A DNA stretch of 37,777 nt from an uncultured Geobacter sp. (GCA_903925075.1 CAIYDQ010000054.1:1-37777), one strand, 5' to 3'. Positions 8,066-17,077 are shown, numbered from the stretch's first letter. Notes: generated from the sequence alone by a model not told the origin. Numbers and translations are program-made.

Positions 8066-8770
8066 TCAGCCGTTGGCGATCCGTATGCCGACCCATTTTT
8101 CCAGCACGGAAAGATCGCTCAAAAGATCGGAGCAGGGGGCGTTGTGCACCACGCGCCCGCGCTCCAGGACCACGGCGCGGTGGGTGAGGCGCATGGCCTG
8201 CTCGACGTGCTGCTCGACCAGAATCAGCGACTGCCCTTCGACGCGGATCATGCGCTCGATGGAGAGGCACAGCTCGTCGGCGATCACCGGCGCCAGTCCC
8301 TCCAGCGGCTCGTCCAAGAGCAGCAGCTTGGGGTTGAGCATCAGGGCGCGCCCGATGGCCAGCATCTGCTGCTCGCCCCCCGACAACTGGTTCCCCAGGT
8401 TCTTGCGCCGCTCCTGCAGGCGCGGGAAGAGCGCGTAGATCGCCTTCAGATCCCATTTGCCGGGAAGGGCGGTCACCGTCAGGTTCTCCTCCACGGTGAG
8501 CGAGCGGAATATTTCCCGCTCCTGCGGCACCCAGCCGAGCCCGGCCTTGGCGCGGGCGTGCGGCGGCACCTTGGCCAGGTCCTGCCCGCACCAGCCGATC
8601 GAGCCGCGATGCAGCTTGGTGTGCCCCATGACGGTCAACAGCAGCGAGCTCTTGCCGACGCCGTTTCTGCCCAAAAGGGCGATGCTTTCCCCCTCGGCCA
8701 TGGAGAAGGTGCAGTCGTCGATAACGATCGCTTCGCCGTAACCGGCAAATACATGTTCAAAAGTCAGCAT
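8066..8770 (-). CDS. livF: Branched-chain/aromatic acid ABC transporter ATPase (LivF)
   Basis: The 234-residue ATPase carries Walker A GRNGVGKSS (about residues 34-42), the LivF-type GLGWVPQEREIFRSLTVEEN stretch, signature LSGGEQQ, Walker B LLLLDEP and the switch His in LVEQHVEQA. It pairs with LivG to drive uptake through LivH-LivM. Only one base separates it from livG. The family takes up branched-chain amino acids, but relatives in aromatic degraders carry benzoate, 4-hydroxybenzoate and similar acids. Co-transcription with bamY favours an aromatic ligand here. Confidence 0.92.
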   Translation of the reverse strand: MLTFEHVFAGYGEAIVIDDCTFSMAEGESIALLGRNGVGKSSLLLTVMGHTKLHRGSIGWCGQDLAKVPPHARAKAGLGWVPQEREIFRSLTVEENLTVTALPGKWDLKAIYALFPRLQERRKNLGNQLSGGEQQMLAIGRALMLNPKLLLLDEPLEGLAPVIADELCLSIERMIRVEGQSLILVEQHVEQAMRLTHRAVVLERGRVVHNAPCSDLLSDLSVLEKWVGIRIANG

Positions 8771-8771
8771 C

Positions 8772-9530
8772 TTAGTGCCCCTTTCCCAGATACACTTCGC
8801 GCACCCTCGGATCTTCCGCGATTTCGGTCGGCGTCCCGGTGACCAGTTCCTCGCCGTTGACGAGCACCGTGATGCGGTCGGCGAAGTTGAACACCAGGTT
8901 CATGTCGTGCTCGATCAACAGGATGCTGATCTCCTTGGGGAGCGAGTTCAGCACCGCGAACAGCTCGTCGCTCTCCCCCTCGGGCACGCCGGCCGCGGGC
9001 TCGTCCAAAAGGAGCACCTTGGGCTTGGCCGCCAGCGCCAGCGCCATTTCCAGCAGGCGCTGCTTGCCGTAGGCGAGCGTGTGGGTCTCCACCAGGCAGT
9101 CCTTGGCGAGGTTCAGCTGTTCCAGCAGGTGATAGGCCTCGTCGACGTGGTTCACCCGCCGGGAGACGCCGAAGACCCTGCGTTTGATGATGTTCAGCCC
9201 TTTTCTTTCCCGCACCAGGATCGAGTTGGTCACCGCCTCCAGCGGGGTCAGCCGCGGGAACAGGGTGTTGATCTGGAAGGTGCGCGACAGGCCGCGGTGC
9301 ACGCGGGCGTTGGGCGGGATGCGGGTGATGTCCTCGCCGTCCAAAAACACCTGGCCGCTGGAGGGGCGCAGCACGCCGGTCAACTGGTTGATCAGGGTGG
9401 TCTTGCCGGCGCCGTTGGGGCCGATCAGCGCGTGCCGCGCGCCGCGCGCCAGCGACAGGTTGACGTTCTTGGTGACGATCAGGCCGCCGAAGGCCTTCCA
9501 CAGGTCCCGGGTTTGCAGAATGGGGTTCAT
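8772..9530 (-). CDS. livG: Branched-chain/aromatic acid ABC transporter ATPase (LivG)
   Basis: The 252-residue ATPase has Walker A GPNGAGKTT, the LivG-type GLSRTFQINTLFPRLTPLEA region, Walker B VLLLDEPAAGV and the switch region LLIEHDMNLVF. The usual LSGG signature is replaced by LAYGKQRLLEMA, as is common in LivG proteins. The ATG at 9530 overlaps the livM stop (ATGA), so the two are probably translationally coupled. The frame is open for another 1 kb upstream, but that part lies inside livM and is a shadow. Confidence 0.92.
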   Translation of the reverse strand: MNPILQTRDLWKAFGGLIVTKNVNLSLARGARHALIGPNGAGKTTLINQLTGVLRPSSGQVFLDGEDITRIPPNARVHRGLSRTFQINTLFPRLTPLEAVTNSILVRERKGLNIIKRRVFGVSRRVNHVDEAYHLLEQLNLAKDCLVETHTLAYGKQRLLEMALALAAKPKVLLLDEPAAGVPEGESDELFAVLNSLPKEISILLIEHDMNLVFNFADRITVLVNGEELVTGTPTEIAEDPRVREVYLGKGH

Positions 9531-10537
9531 GAACGCTCCTTGTCGCGCCGGCGCTTGCAGAGAGCCGCCAGCCGGCCCAGGCCGCCGAGCAGTCCGCCGC
9601 GCAGGTACAGCGTCATGACGATCAGCAGGACGCCCAGAAAAAACTGCCAATACTGGGGATTGAGATTGGAAAGACGGTCCTGCACCATCATGAAGGCCGC
9701 GGCCCCCACGAAGCCGCCGTACAGGGTCGCCGTGCCGCCGATGATCAGCATCACCAGCAGGTCGGCGGAGCGCTGGAAGCTCAGCACGTCGATGCCGACG
9801 AACTGCGTGGTCTGGGTCAGGAGCGCCCCGGCGATCCCCGCGATCACTGCGGCGAGGGTGTAGATGTTGGTCAGCACCGCGTTGATGGGAATGCCGACGG
9901 CCAGGGCGCGCACCTGGTTCTCGCGCATGCTCCTGAGGGCCAGGCCGTAGGGGGAATGCATCATGCTGCGCACGAAGGCGAACAGCAGGAACGAGACCAC
10001 CAGCACGTAGGCGTAGGCGGTCTTGCCGTAGAGGTCGAAGGCGAAGAGGCCGAGCAACTTGCCGACCGCGACCCCCTGCAGCCCGTCCACCCCGCCGGTG
10101 ATGCTGGCCGCGGAGTTGGCGACCTCGAAGAGCAGCAGGCCGATGCCGAGCGTGATCATCAGCCGGGTAAGGTCGCCGCCCCGCGACAAGAGGAAACTGC
10201 TCAGGTAGCCGGCGATTCCGGCGGCCGCGCCGGCCACTACCAGGCCGAGCAGCGGATCCTGCCAGCCGTGCGCCGCCAGGAGACCGGCGGTGTAGGCGCC
10301 GATGCCGAAGAAGGCCGCATGTCCCAGGGTGACGATGCCCGCGTAGCCGAGCAGCATGTCCAGCGACAGGGCGAACAGCCCGGTGATCAGGATCTGGGAG
10401 GCGAACACCAGGCTGGTCGGGAAAACGAACTGGACGGCGACCAGCGCCACCCAGAATACGATCTCCGCGGGCTTCCAGCGCTCCAGCGTCCGCAGAAAAG
10501 TGAGATGGTTCGAGGCCCGGGATAATTTTTCGCTCAT
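9527..10537 (-). CDS. livM: Branched-chain/aromatic acid ABC transporter permease (LivM)
   Basis: The 336-residue protein has about nine hydrophobic segments. It carries the LivM marks LGYAGIVTLGHAAFFGIGAY and the coupling-helix stretch RSMRENQVRALAVGI. I chose the ATG at 10537, which has GGAGGA nearby and overlaps the livH stop as ATGA. A charged C-terminus (CKRRRDKERS) ends at the livG start. It forms the membrane channel with LivH. Confidence 0.92.
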   Translation of the reverse strand: MSEKLSRASNHLTFLRTLERWKPAEIVFWVALVAVQFVFPTSLVFASQILITGLFALSLDMLLGYAGIVTLGHAAFFGIGAYTAGLLAAHGWQDPLLGLVVAGAAAGIAGYLSSFLLSRGGDLTRLMITLGIGLLLFEVANSAASITGGVDGLQGVAVGKLLGLFAFDLYGKTAYAYVLVVSFLLFAFVRSMMHSPYGLALRSMRENQVRALAVGIPINAVLTNIYTLAAVIAGIAGALLTQTTQFVGIDVLSFQRSADLLVMLIIGGTATLYGGFVGAAAFMMVQDRLSNLNPQYWQFFLGVLLIVMTLYLRGGLLGGLGRLAALCKRRRDKERS

Positions 10538-11403
10538 TTCGACTTCCTCCGTCCCAGGAGCCCATGGGGGAACAGCAGCAACAGGATGATCATGGCCGCA
10601 TAGATGATGAAGGCGCCGAACTGGGGCACGTAGTATTTCCCCGCCACGTCCGCGACCCCCAAAAGCAGCGCCGCCAGCAGGGTGCCGAACACCGAGCCCG
10701 GACCGCCGACCACCACCACCAGCAGGAAGTAGACCAGGTACTTGACGGCGAAGCTCGGGTCCAGGCCGAGCACGTCCACCCCCAGCGCCCCCCCCAGGCC
10801 GGCCAGGCCGCTCCCCAGGGCGAAGGTCAACTGGAAGACCCGGTCCACCCGGATGCCCATCGACTCGGCCATGCGCTGGTTGTCGACCGAGGCGCGGATC
10901 TTGGCCCCGAAACGGGTGCGCTCCAGGCCGAAGACCAACCCCGCGGTGATGGCCGCCACGATCGCCATCAGGAACAGCCGGTAGCGAGACAGGTCGAGTC
11001 CCAGGAAGGAGAGCTGTCCGCCCAGCCATTCGGGGATCACCACCGGCTGCTGCCCCGAGCCGAACATGAAGTTGGCCCCGGCGGTGGCGACGAAGATGAT
11101 GCCGACCGACAAGAGCACCTGGATGAGCGGCGTGCTCTTGTAGAGCGGCCGGTAGAGGGTGCGTTCCAGCACCAGGCTTCCCAGGGCCACCGCGCAAAAG
11201 ACGATGGGGAGAGCGGGGAGAAAGCCGAGGCCGGCCGCCCCCATCAGCGTCACCAGCAGATACCCCCCCGCCATGGCGAAGACGCCGTGGGCCAGGTTGT
11301 TGAAGCCCATCAGGCCGAGGGTGATCGACAGCCCGACTGAGATCACGAACAGCAGGGAGCCGTAGGCCAGGCCGTCAAAAAGGACTCCGAGTAAACTATG
11401 CAT
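10534..11403 (-). CDS. livH: Branched-chain/aromatic acid ABC transporter permease (LivH)
   Basis: The 289-residue membrane protein has about eight hydrophobic segments, the LivH-type LMGFNNLAHGVFAMAGGY stretch, and RASVDNQRMAESMGI as the ATPase-contacting loop. The ATG at 11403 has only a weak AAAGGT ahead of it. This fits lower permease output relative to the binding-protein genes upstream. A GC-rich hairpin lies between livH and the upstream binding-protein gene. Confidence 0.92.
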   Translation of the reverse strand: MHSLLGVLFDGLAYGSLLFVISVGLSITLGLMGFNNLAHGVFAMAGGYLLVTLMGAAGLGFLPALPIVFCAVALGSLVLERTLYRPLYKSTPLIQVLLSVGIIFVATAGANFMFGSGQQPVVIPEWLGGQLSFLGLDLSRYRLFLMAIVAAITAGLVFGLERTRFGAKIRASVDNQRMAESMGIRVDRVFQLTFALGSGLAGLGGALGVDVLGLDPSFAVKYLVYFLLVVVVGGPGSVFGTLLAALLLGVADVAGKYYVPQFGAFIIYAAMIILLLLFPHGLLGRRKSK

Positions 11404-11425
11404 AGTTGGACCTTTGAGCTAGGTT

Positions 11426-11464
11426 CGCCCTCCCCGGCGCCACATCTGCGGGGCCGGGGGGGCG
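11426..11464 (-). promoter_or_regulatory. GC-rich hairpin between binding-protein gene and livH
   Basis: CGCCCTCCCCGGC (11426-11438) can pair with GCCGGGGGGGCG (11453-11464), with no T-run after it. Such stems between a binding-protein gene and its permease genes often protect or partly end the upstream mRNA, giving an excess of binding protein. Confidence 0.45.
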
Positions 11465-11481
11465 AGGTTGGAAGGTGAGCG

Positions 11482-12669
11482 TTATTTCCCCGGATCCCTC
11501 AAGGCCTTGAAGGTCTCGAACTCGACGTTGTAATAGTGGCCGCCGACCTTCTTGACTTCGCGCACGTACACGTTCTGCACGATGTCCCTGGTGGCCGCGT
11601 CGATCTGGATCGGGCCGCGCGGGCTGTTGATCTTCATCCCCTTCAGGACCGCCATCGCCTTGTCGCCGTCGATCTTGCCGTTCAACTGCTTGATCACGTT
11701 GTAGATGGCGGCCATGCCGTCGTAGCCCCCGACCGACATGAAATTGGGGCGCAGCGGATCAATCTTGGCGTAGGCCGCCAGGAAGGCGGCGTTCTCCGGC
11801 GACTTGTGGGCGGCCGAGTACTGGTGGGTGGAGATCATCCCCAGCGCATTGTCGCCCAGCGCGTCCTGATCGCCGTCCTCCATCACGTCGCCGGTGGAAA
11901 GGAGCTTGATGCCCGCCTTGGCCAGACCGCGCTCGCGATAGGACTTGATGAGAGCGATCGGCATCTCGCCGGGGGTGACGAAGACGAACATCGCCTGCGG
12001 CTTGCTGTCCTTGATGCGCTGTATGTAGGGGCCGAATTCCGGGTTCTTCAGCGGCACGCGCGCCTCGCCCACCACCTGGCCTCCCATTTTGGTGAACACC
12101 TTCTTGAAGGCGGCTTCCGCGTCGTGGCCGGGACCGTAATCGGCGACCAGCGTGTAGACCTGCCGGTAGCCGTTCTTGTAGGCCCAGACGGCCATGGGCT
12201 CGGTGACCTGCGGCAGCGTGAGCGACACCCGGGCGAAGTAGGGGGACTTGCTGGTGATGATCGAGGTCGCCGCGTTCATGATGATGGTGGGCATTTTGGC
12301 TTCGGTCGCGATCGGGGCCACCGCCAGCGCGTTGGGGGTCAGGCCGAAGCCCGCCAGGAAGTCGACCTTGTCCTTGACGATCAGCTCCTGGGCCAGCCGT
12401 TTGGCGACGTCGGGCGCGGGGCCGGTGGTGTCCTTGATCACCAGCACCACCTTCTTGCCGGCGACGGTGTCGCCGTGTTGCTGCATGTAGGCCTTGGCGC
12501 CGTTGACGATGTGCCTGCCGAAATCGGCGAAAGGTCCCGACATCTCGGTGATGATGCCGACCTTGATGGTGTCGGACTCCGCGGCGCCTGCCTGGCCGCA
12601 GACCAGGCCGAGCGACAGTGCGCAGGCCGCCATCGCCAAACCGAATCTTTTGTGTCTAGCTGTTTTCAT
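11482..12669 (-). CDS. ABC transporter substrate-binding protein (LivK-like), second of a tandem pair
   Basis: The 395-residue periplasmic protein has a signal peptide ending near VCGQAGAAESDT and the type I periplasmic binding fold (ESDTIKVGIITEMSGPFADFG at the N-terminus). It is very close to the preceding gene across the whole length: TEMSGPFADFGRHIVNGAKA, MPTIIMNAATSIIT, ADYGPGHD and RVPLKNPEFGPY are shared or nearly so. It lies 98 bases after that gene and 78 bases before livH. It should deliver ligand to LivHMGF. The ligand is probably an aromatic or related carboxylic acid, since the operon starts with benzoate-CoA ligase; this is inference. Confidence 0.88.
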   Translation of the reverse strand: MKTARHKRFGLAMAACALSLGLVCGQAGAAESDTIKVGIITEMSGPFADFGRHIVNGAKAYMQQHGDTVAGKKVVLVIKDTTGPAPDVAKRLAQELIVKDKVDFLAGFGLTPNALAVAPIATEAKMPTIIMNAATSIITSKSPYFARVSLTLPQVTEPMAVWAYKNGYRQVYTLVADYGPGHDAEAAFKKVFTKMGGQVVGEARVPLKNPEFGPYIQRIKDSKPQAMFVFVTPGEMPIALIKSYRERGLAKAGIKLLSTGDVMEDGDQDALGDNALGMISTHQYSAAHKSPENAAFLAAYAKIDPLRPNFMSVGGYDGMAAIYNVIKQLNGKIDGDKAMAVLKGMKINSPRGPIQIDAATRDIVQNVYVREVKKVGGHYYNVEFETFKALRDPGK

Positions 12670-12767
12670 GCTGGGTCTCCCTGTGGAAAAGTTTCACGCT
12701 GCGCCGTACGGAGTTTGCCGCGCCCGCGGAGACGGGCGGCTTTGGAGACCGCCCCCCCGCGCGACTA

Positions 12768-13937
12768 TCATTTGCCCGGATCCTTCACGGCCGGGACGGT
12801 CTCGAATTCCACGTTGTAGAAATGGCCGTCCACCTTCTTGACCTCGCGCACGTAGATGTTCTCGATGATGTCCCGGGTGGCGGGATCGATCTGGATCGGG
12901 CCGCGCGGGCTGTTGAGCTTCATCCCCTTCAGGAGCGCCATCGCCTTGTCTCCGTCGATCTTGCCGTTCAACTGCTTGCTCACGCTGTAGATGGCCGCCA
13001 TGCCGTCGTAGCCGCCGACCGCCATGTAGTTGGGACGCCCGGAGTCGATCTTGGCGTAGGCGGCAAGAAATGCCTTGTTTTCCGGCGACTTGTGGGCCAC
13101 CGAATACTGATGGGTGGAGATGACCCCCAGCGCGCTCGCTCCCAGCACGTCCTGCACGGAATCGTCCATGACGTCCCCGGTGGAGAGAAGTTTCACGCCC
13201 GCCTTGGCCAGGCCGCGCTCGTTATAGGATTTCATGAAAGCCACCGGCATCTCGCCGGGGGTGACGAAGACGAACACGGCTTCGGGCTTGCTGTCCTTGA
13301 TGCGCTGCACGTAGGGGCCGAACTCGGGGTTCTTCAAAGGCACGCGCGACTCGCCCACCACCTGGCCGCCGAGTCTGGTGAATTCTTTCTTGAAGGCGTT
13401 CTCCGAGTCGTGGCCAGGGCCGTAGTCGGCGACCAGCGTGTAGATCTTGCGGAAGCCCTTCTTGTAGGCCCATTGGGCCATGGGGACGGTGACCTGCGGC
13501 AAGGTCATCGACACCCGGGCGAAGTAGGGGGATTTGGTGGTGATGATCGAGGTGGCCGCGTTCATGATGATGGTGGGCATCTTCGCCTCGGTGATGATCG
13601 GCGCGATGGCCAGCGAGTTGGGGGTGAAGCCCAATCCGGCGATGAAGTCGACCTTGTCCTTGACGATCAGTTCCTGGGCGAGCCTTTTGGCGATCTCCGG
13701 CGACGGGCCGGTGGTGTCCCTGATCACCAGCACGATCTTCTTGCCGGCGACGGTGTCGCCGTGCTCCTTGACGTACGCCTTGGCGCCGTTGACGATATGT
13801 CTGCCGAAGTCGGCGAAGGGGCCGGTCATCTCGGTGATGAAGCCGATCTTGATGGTGTCCGACTCGGCGAAGGCCTGGCCGGCCGCCAGGGTCAGCAGGC
13901 CGCAGATCAATAGTAGTAAGGCAAAGCTCTTTCTCAT
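12768..13937 (-). CDS. ABC transporter substrate-binding protein (LivK-like), first of a tandem pair
   Basis: The 389-residue periplasmic protein has a signal peptide (MRKSFALLLLICGLLTLAAG then QAFA) and a type I binding-protein fold. I placed the start at 13937 because GGGAGGAATA precedes that ATG; the ATG at 13949 would put this ribosome-binding site inside the gene. It is a tandem duplicate of the next gene and ends with the same DPGK tail. It starts 54 bases after buk, so bamY-buk-livK-livK-livHMGF-usp looks like a single transcript. Differences lie mainly in the region after the shared GEMP stretch (FMKSYNERGLAKAG against LIKSYRERGLAKAG) and in the signal peptide. Confidence 0.88.
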   Translation of the reverse strand: MRKSFALLLLICGLLTLAAGQAFAESDTIKIGFITEMTGPFADFGRHIVNGAKAYVKEHGDTVAGKKIVLVIRDTTGPSPEIAKRLAQELIVKDKVDFIAGLGFTPNSLAIAPIITEAKMPTIIMNAATSIITTKSPYFARVSMTLPQVTVPMAQWAYKKGFRKIYTLVADYGPGHDSENAFKKEFTRLGGQVVGESRVPLKNPEFGPYVQRIKDSKPEAVFVFVTPGEMPVAFMKSYNERGLAKAGVKLLSTGDVMDDSVQDVLGASALGVISTHQYSVAHKSPENKAFLAAYAKIDSGRPNYMAVGGYDGMAAIYSVSKQLNGKIDGDKAMALLKGMKLNSPRGPIQIDPATRDIIENIYVREVKKVDGHFYNVEFETVPAVKDPGK

Positions 13938-13991
13938 TATTCCTCCCATTATCCTGTTGTATGGTGAGCGCCAAACCGCTTCGGGGCTGGC

Positions 13992-15065
13992 TTAATAAAC
14001 CGACAACTCTTCCTCGTTGTTCAAGTAGCGCATCGCCGCGTCGGCCAGCGCCTCCATCTCGTTTTCGCCCGGGATCAGATAGAGCGGAGCTATGAAGGAG
14101 ATCTTTTTCTTCAGGCTGTCCAGCAGCACCTTGGAGTAGACCAGGCTGCCGGTCAGGGCGATGGCGTCGATCTCTCCCTCCAGCACCGTGGTGCAGGCGC
14201 CGATCTCCTTGGCGACCTGATAGGCCATGGCCTCGTAGACCTCGGCCGCCTTCTCGTCGCCGGCCGCTATCCGCTTCTCGATCTCGATGGCGTTGGTGGT
14301 GCCCAGATAGGCGTAGAGCCCGCCGCCGCCGGTCAGAAGCTTCAGCATCTGCTCCTTGGTGTAGTCGCCGCTAAAGCACATCTTCACCAGATCCCCGGCG
14401 GGAAGCGAGCCGGCCCGCTCAGGCGAGAAGGAGCCGTCGCCGTCCAGGGCGTTGTTGACGTCGATGATCCGCCCCTTGCGATGGGCGCCCACCGAGATGC
14501 CGCCCCCCAGATGCACGACGATCAGGTTCACGTCGTGGTAATCCTTGCCAAGGCCCGCGGCGATCTTTCTGGCGGTGGCCTTCTGGTTCAGGGCGTGGAA
14601 GCTGCTCTGCCGGGCGATCTGGGGGATGCCCGAATAGCGGGCCGAGGTGCAGAGTTCGTCGGTCATGGGGGGGTCGGCGGTCAAGACCGGAATCCCGTAC
14701 TGCTCCCCCAGGTCGAAGGCGACCAGGCCGCCGACGTTGATCGGGTGCGCCCCGTAGACGCCGCTTTTCATGTCGGCGATCATCTTGGGGCAGATGCGGT
14801 AGATGCCGCCGGGCAGGGGCCTGACGTTGCCGCCGCGGCAGGCGATGGCGTCGATCTCCTCCATGGAGAGCTTGTTGTCGCGCAGCACCCCCAGGATGGC
14901 GTCCTTGCGGTAGTCGTACTGATCCCAGATGGTGGGGAACTTTCTGATCTCTTCGTCGGGATGCTTCACCGACACGTTGATGCGCATCTCCCCGGCGGCG
15001 AAGATCCCCACCTTGGTGGAGGTGGAGCCGGGATTGATGATGAGGATGGTTTTGTCGCAGGTCAT
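13992..15065 (-). CDS. buk: Butyrate kinase / acyl-acid kinase
   Basis: The 357-residue cytoplasmic ASKHA-fold kinase shows the acetate/butyrate kinase marks: ILIINPGSTSTKVGIF near the N-terminus, the VVHLGGGISVGAHRKGRIIDVNNALDG... phosphate loop, and GSLVYSK near the end. Butyrate kinases interconvert an acyl phosphate plus ADP with the free acid plus ATP. The start at 15065 has GGGAG upstream; the ATG at 15077 would absorb that site. It follows bamY by 30 bases and precedes the binding-protein pair, so it is expressed with benzoate activation and uptake. It could recover ATP from an acyl-CoA or acyl phosphate, or act on an unusual acid; no phosphotransacylase gene is seen in the window. Confidence 0.85.
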   Translation of the reverse strand: MTCDKTILIINPGSTSTKVGIFAAGEMRINVSVKHPDEEIRKFPTIWDQYDYRKDAILGVLRDNKLSMEEIDAIACRGGNVRPLPGGIYRICPKMIADMKSGVYGAHPINVGGLVAFDLGEQYGIPVLTADPPMTDELCTSARYSGIPQIARQSSFHALNQKATARKIAAGLGKDYHDVNLIVVHLGGGISVGAHRKGRIIDVNNALDGDGSFSPERAGSLPAGDLVKMCFSGDYTKEQMLKLLTGGGGLYAYLGTTNAIEIEKRIAAGDEKAAEVYEAMAYQVAKEIGACTTVLEGEIDAIALTGSLVYSKVLLDSLKKKISFIAPLYLIPGENEMEALADAAMRYLNNEEELSVY

Positions 15066-15095
15066 GGTAGCTCCCATGTTTCTTTCGTTTGACTG

Positions 15096-16661
15096 CTAAT
15101 GATGGCCGGCTTCGCTCTGCACCAGGTTTCTCAACTCGAAGCGCTTGAACTTGCCGGTGGCGGTCTTCGGGAGTTCGTCGAGAAAACGTATCCAGCGCGG
15201 GTATTTGTAAAGGGCCAGGGAGGCCTTGACGAAATCCTTCAACTCGTTCTCCATGGCTTCGCCGGCCTGGTAGGACCTGTTCAGCACCACGAAGGCCATG
15301 GGCTTGATCAACTGGTCCTCGTCGGGAGCGCCGATCACGGCGCATTCCAGCACGGCCGCGTGCTGCACCAGGCAGGCCTCCACCTCCATCGGGGAGACCC
15401 AGATCCCGCCCACCTTGAGCATGTCGTCGGAGCGGCCGGCGCAATAGAAATACCCCTGCTCGTCGCGCAAGTACTTGTCGCCGGTGTTGATCCAGTGCCC
15501 CATGATGGTCTGGCGGGTTTTTTCGTGCTTGTTCCAGTAGAAGGCGGCGGCGGAGTCGCCTTTCACCAGCAGGATCCCCATCTCGTTGTCGGGGAGGTCG
15601 ACCATATCCTCGGAGACGATGCGCGCCTCGTAGCCGGGAACCACCTTGCCGGAGCTTCCCGGACGGACGTCGCCCGGCCGGTTGGAGATGAAGATGTGCG
15701 CCATCTCGGTGGAGCCGATGCCGTCCAGGATGTCGAGATCGAAACGGGATTTCCAGCGATGGATGTAGTCCGGGGGGAGCGCTTCGCCGGCCGAGACGCA
15801 CAGGCGCACCCCGTCCATGGTCCCTTCCTCCTCCAGCATCTGGCCGTAGAGCGTGGGCACCCCGAAGTAGAGGCTGGGGCGCTCGCGCCGCACCGTCTCG
15901 TACACCGCGGCCGGGGTCGGCCTCTGCGGGAGCAGCACCGTGCTGGCGCCGACGCCGAAGGGGAAATAGAGCCCGTTGCCCAGGCCGTAGGCGAAGAAGA
16001 GCTTGGCGGCCGAGAAGCAGGAGTCGTCCTCCTTGATGCCCAGCACCTTTTTGGCGTAGGTCTCGGTGGCGTAGACCATGTCGTGCTGCAGATGGACGGT
16101 CCCCTTGGGGGAACCGGTGGAGCCGGAGCTGTACAGCCAGAAGCAGGAGTCGTCGCGGCAGGTCGGCGCGCACGCCAGCTGATCGGACTGCGCGCCGGCA
16201 AGCTCGCTAAGGCTCAGGTCGCCGGCCGGGGCCTGGCCGTTGGCGACCACGATGTATTTCACGAAGGTCAGGTTGGCGCGGATCGGCTCGATCTGGTCGA
16301 GCAGGGCCGCGTCCACCACCAGCACCCGCGCCCGGGAATCGTTCAGGTAGTATTGGAAGTCCTTGGAGCGGTTCATGGTGTTAAGGCAGACCGGCACCGC
16401 GCCCATCTTGATGGCGCCGAAAAAGGTCTGGGGGTAGGCCTCGGTGTCCAAAAGGAGCAGGGCCACCCGCTCTTCCATACGCACATCCAGCGAGAGCAGG
16501 GCGTTGCCGAAGCGGTTGACGTCGGCCTGGATCTGGCCGTAGGTGAAGCTCCGGTCCTCGCAGCGTACTGCAACCTTGTCGCCCCGCCCCTCACGGATAT
16601 TGCGGTCCACGAAGTAGTCGGCGGCGTTGAAGGTTTCCGGCAGATTGAGGTTGTACGGCAT
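15096..16661 (-). CDS. bamY: Benzoate-CoA ligase (BamY type)
   Basis: The 521-residue acyl-adenylate enzyme joins benzoate, CoA and ATP to give benzoyl-CoA, AMP and PPi in the cytoplasm, the entry step of anaerobic benzoate use. Marks are the AMP-binding loop YSSGSTGSPKG (about 177-187), LYFGVPTLYGQML, GIGSTEMAHIF, the hinge and adenylate Asp in GRSDDMLKVGG, and the catalytic Lys in PKTATGKFKR (about residue 504). The overall pattern is that of benzoate-CoA ligases (opening MPYNLNLPETFNAADYFVDR). GGGGAGG precedes the ATG. It is the first gene of the long minus-strand operon. Related acids such as 4-hydroxybenzoate are possible extra substrates. Confidence 0.88.
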   Translation of the reverse strand: MPYNLNLPETFNAADYFVDRNIREGRGDKVAVRCEDRSFTYGQIQADVNRFGNALLSLDVRMEERVALLLLDTEAYPQTFFGAIKMGAVPVCLNTMNRSKDFQYYLNDSRARVLVVDAALLDQIEPIRANLTFVKYIVVANGQAPAGDLSLSELAGAQSDQLACAPTCRDDSCFWLYSSGSTGSPKGTVHLQHDMVYATETYAKKVLGIKEDDSCFSAAKLFFAYGLGNGLYFPFGVGASTVLLPQRPTPAAVYETVRRERPSLYFGVPTLYGQMLEEEGTMDGVRLCVSAGEALPPDYIHRWKSRFDLDILDGIGSTEMAHIFISNRPGDVRPGSSGKVVPGYEARIVSEDMVDLPDNEMGILLVKGDSAAAFYWNKHEKTRQTIMGHWINTGDKYLRDEQGYFYCAGRSDDMLKVGGIWVSPMEVEACLVQHAAVLECAVIGAPDEDQLIKPMAFVVLNRSYQAGEAMENELKDFVKASLALYKYPRWIRFLDELPKTATGKFKRFELRNLVQSEAGHH

Positions 16662-16734
16662 TGCTTACCTCCCCTTGGGGGTGCCGACGGCGATTAGTCG
16701 CGGCATCCGATTCTTGATATGTAAAAAACTGTTT

Positions 16735-16750
16735 TGCAAAAACGGAACCA
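16735..16750 (-). promoter_or_regulatory. Sigma-54-like -24/-12 element upstream of bamY
   Basis: The minus strand reads TGGTTCCGTTTTTGCA, with the invariant GG-N10-GC spacing and a TTTGCA -12 box. The -24 box matches only four of six bases of TGGCAC. Its distance to the bamY start (about 60 bases of leader) is suitable. I recall that the Geobacter bam genes include a sigma-54-type two-component regulator (BamVW), which would fit. Confidence 0.4.
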
Positions 16751-17077
16751 TCGATTGCTAAAGGCCGTCGAATTTTGATTATCGCTGGTAAGCCACCGAT
16801 TTTATTGAATATGACTGGAAGGGCGTTCGGTTATAATGTTTTAGCGCAATGCGGGAAACGGTTGCCTCTGTGTAAAGTTTTGAACGTCCATGTAAAAAAA
16901 TGAGGAGATGTCGGTTGCTCGGCTCGCCCCGGAGGGGGGCGTCGGTTACCTGGTTCGGGTCGTGCCTGTCAATAATCGATGCGTAGAAAGCAGCAGCCAT
17001 CGGCAGGTTTTTATGCGATAATGCGACGCCCAGCTAATTCAGCATCGTCAATAATGGCTTAACAGGTCAGTAGTCCG

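Noticed and set aside
11482..13937. Direct repeats suggesting a CRISPR array or recent transposition
   Set aside because: The similarity is explained by two full-length paralogous genes; no short spaced repeats or terminal inverted repeats are present.
15099..16697. Long plus-strand open frame (532 codons) antisense to bamY
   Set aside because: No ribosome-binding site and a low-complexity translation; bamY on the minus strand has all expected motifs.
16805..16837. TATAAT on the plus strand as promoter of the CoA-transferase
   Set aside because: The nearest -35 match is 21 bases away and the leader would be about 370 bases; not convincing.
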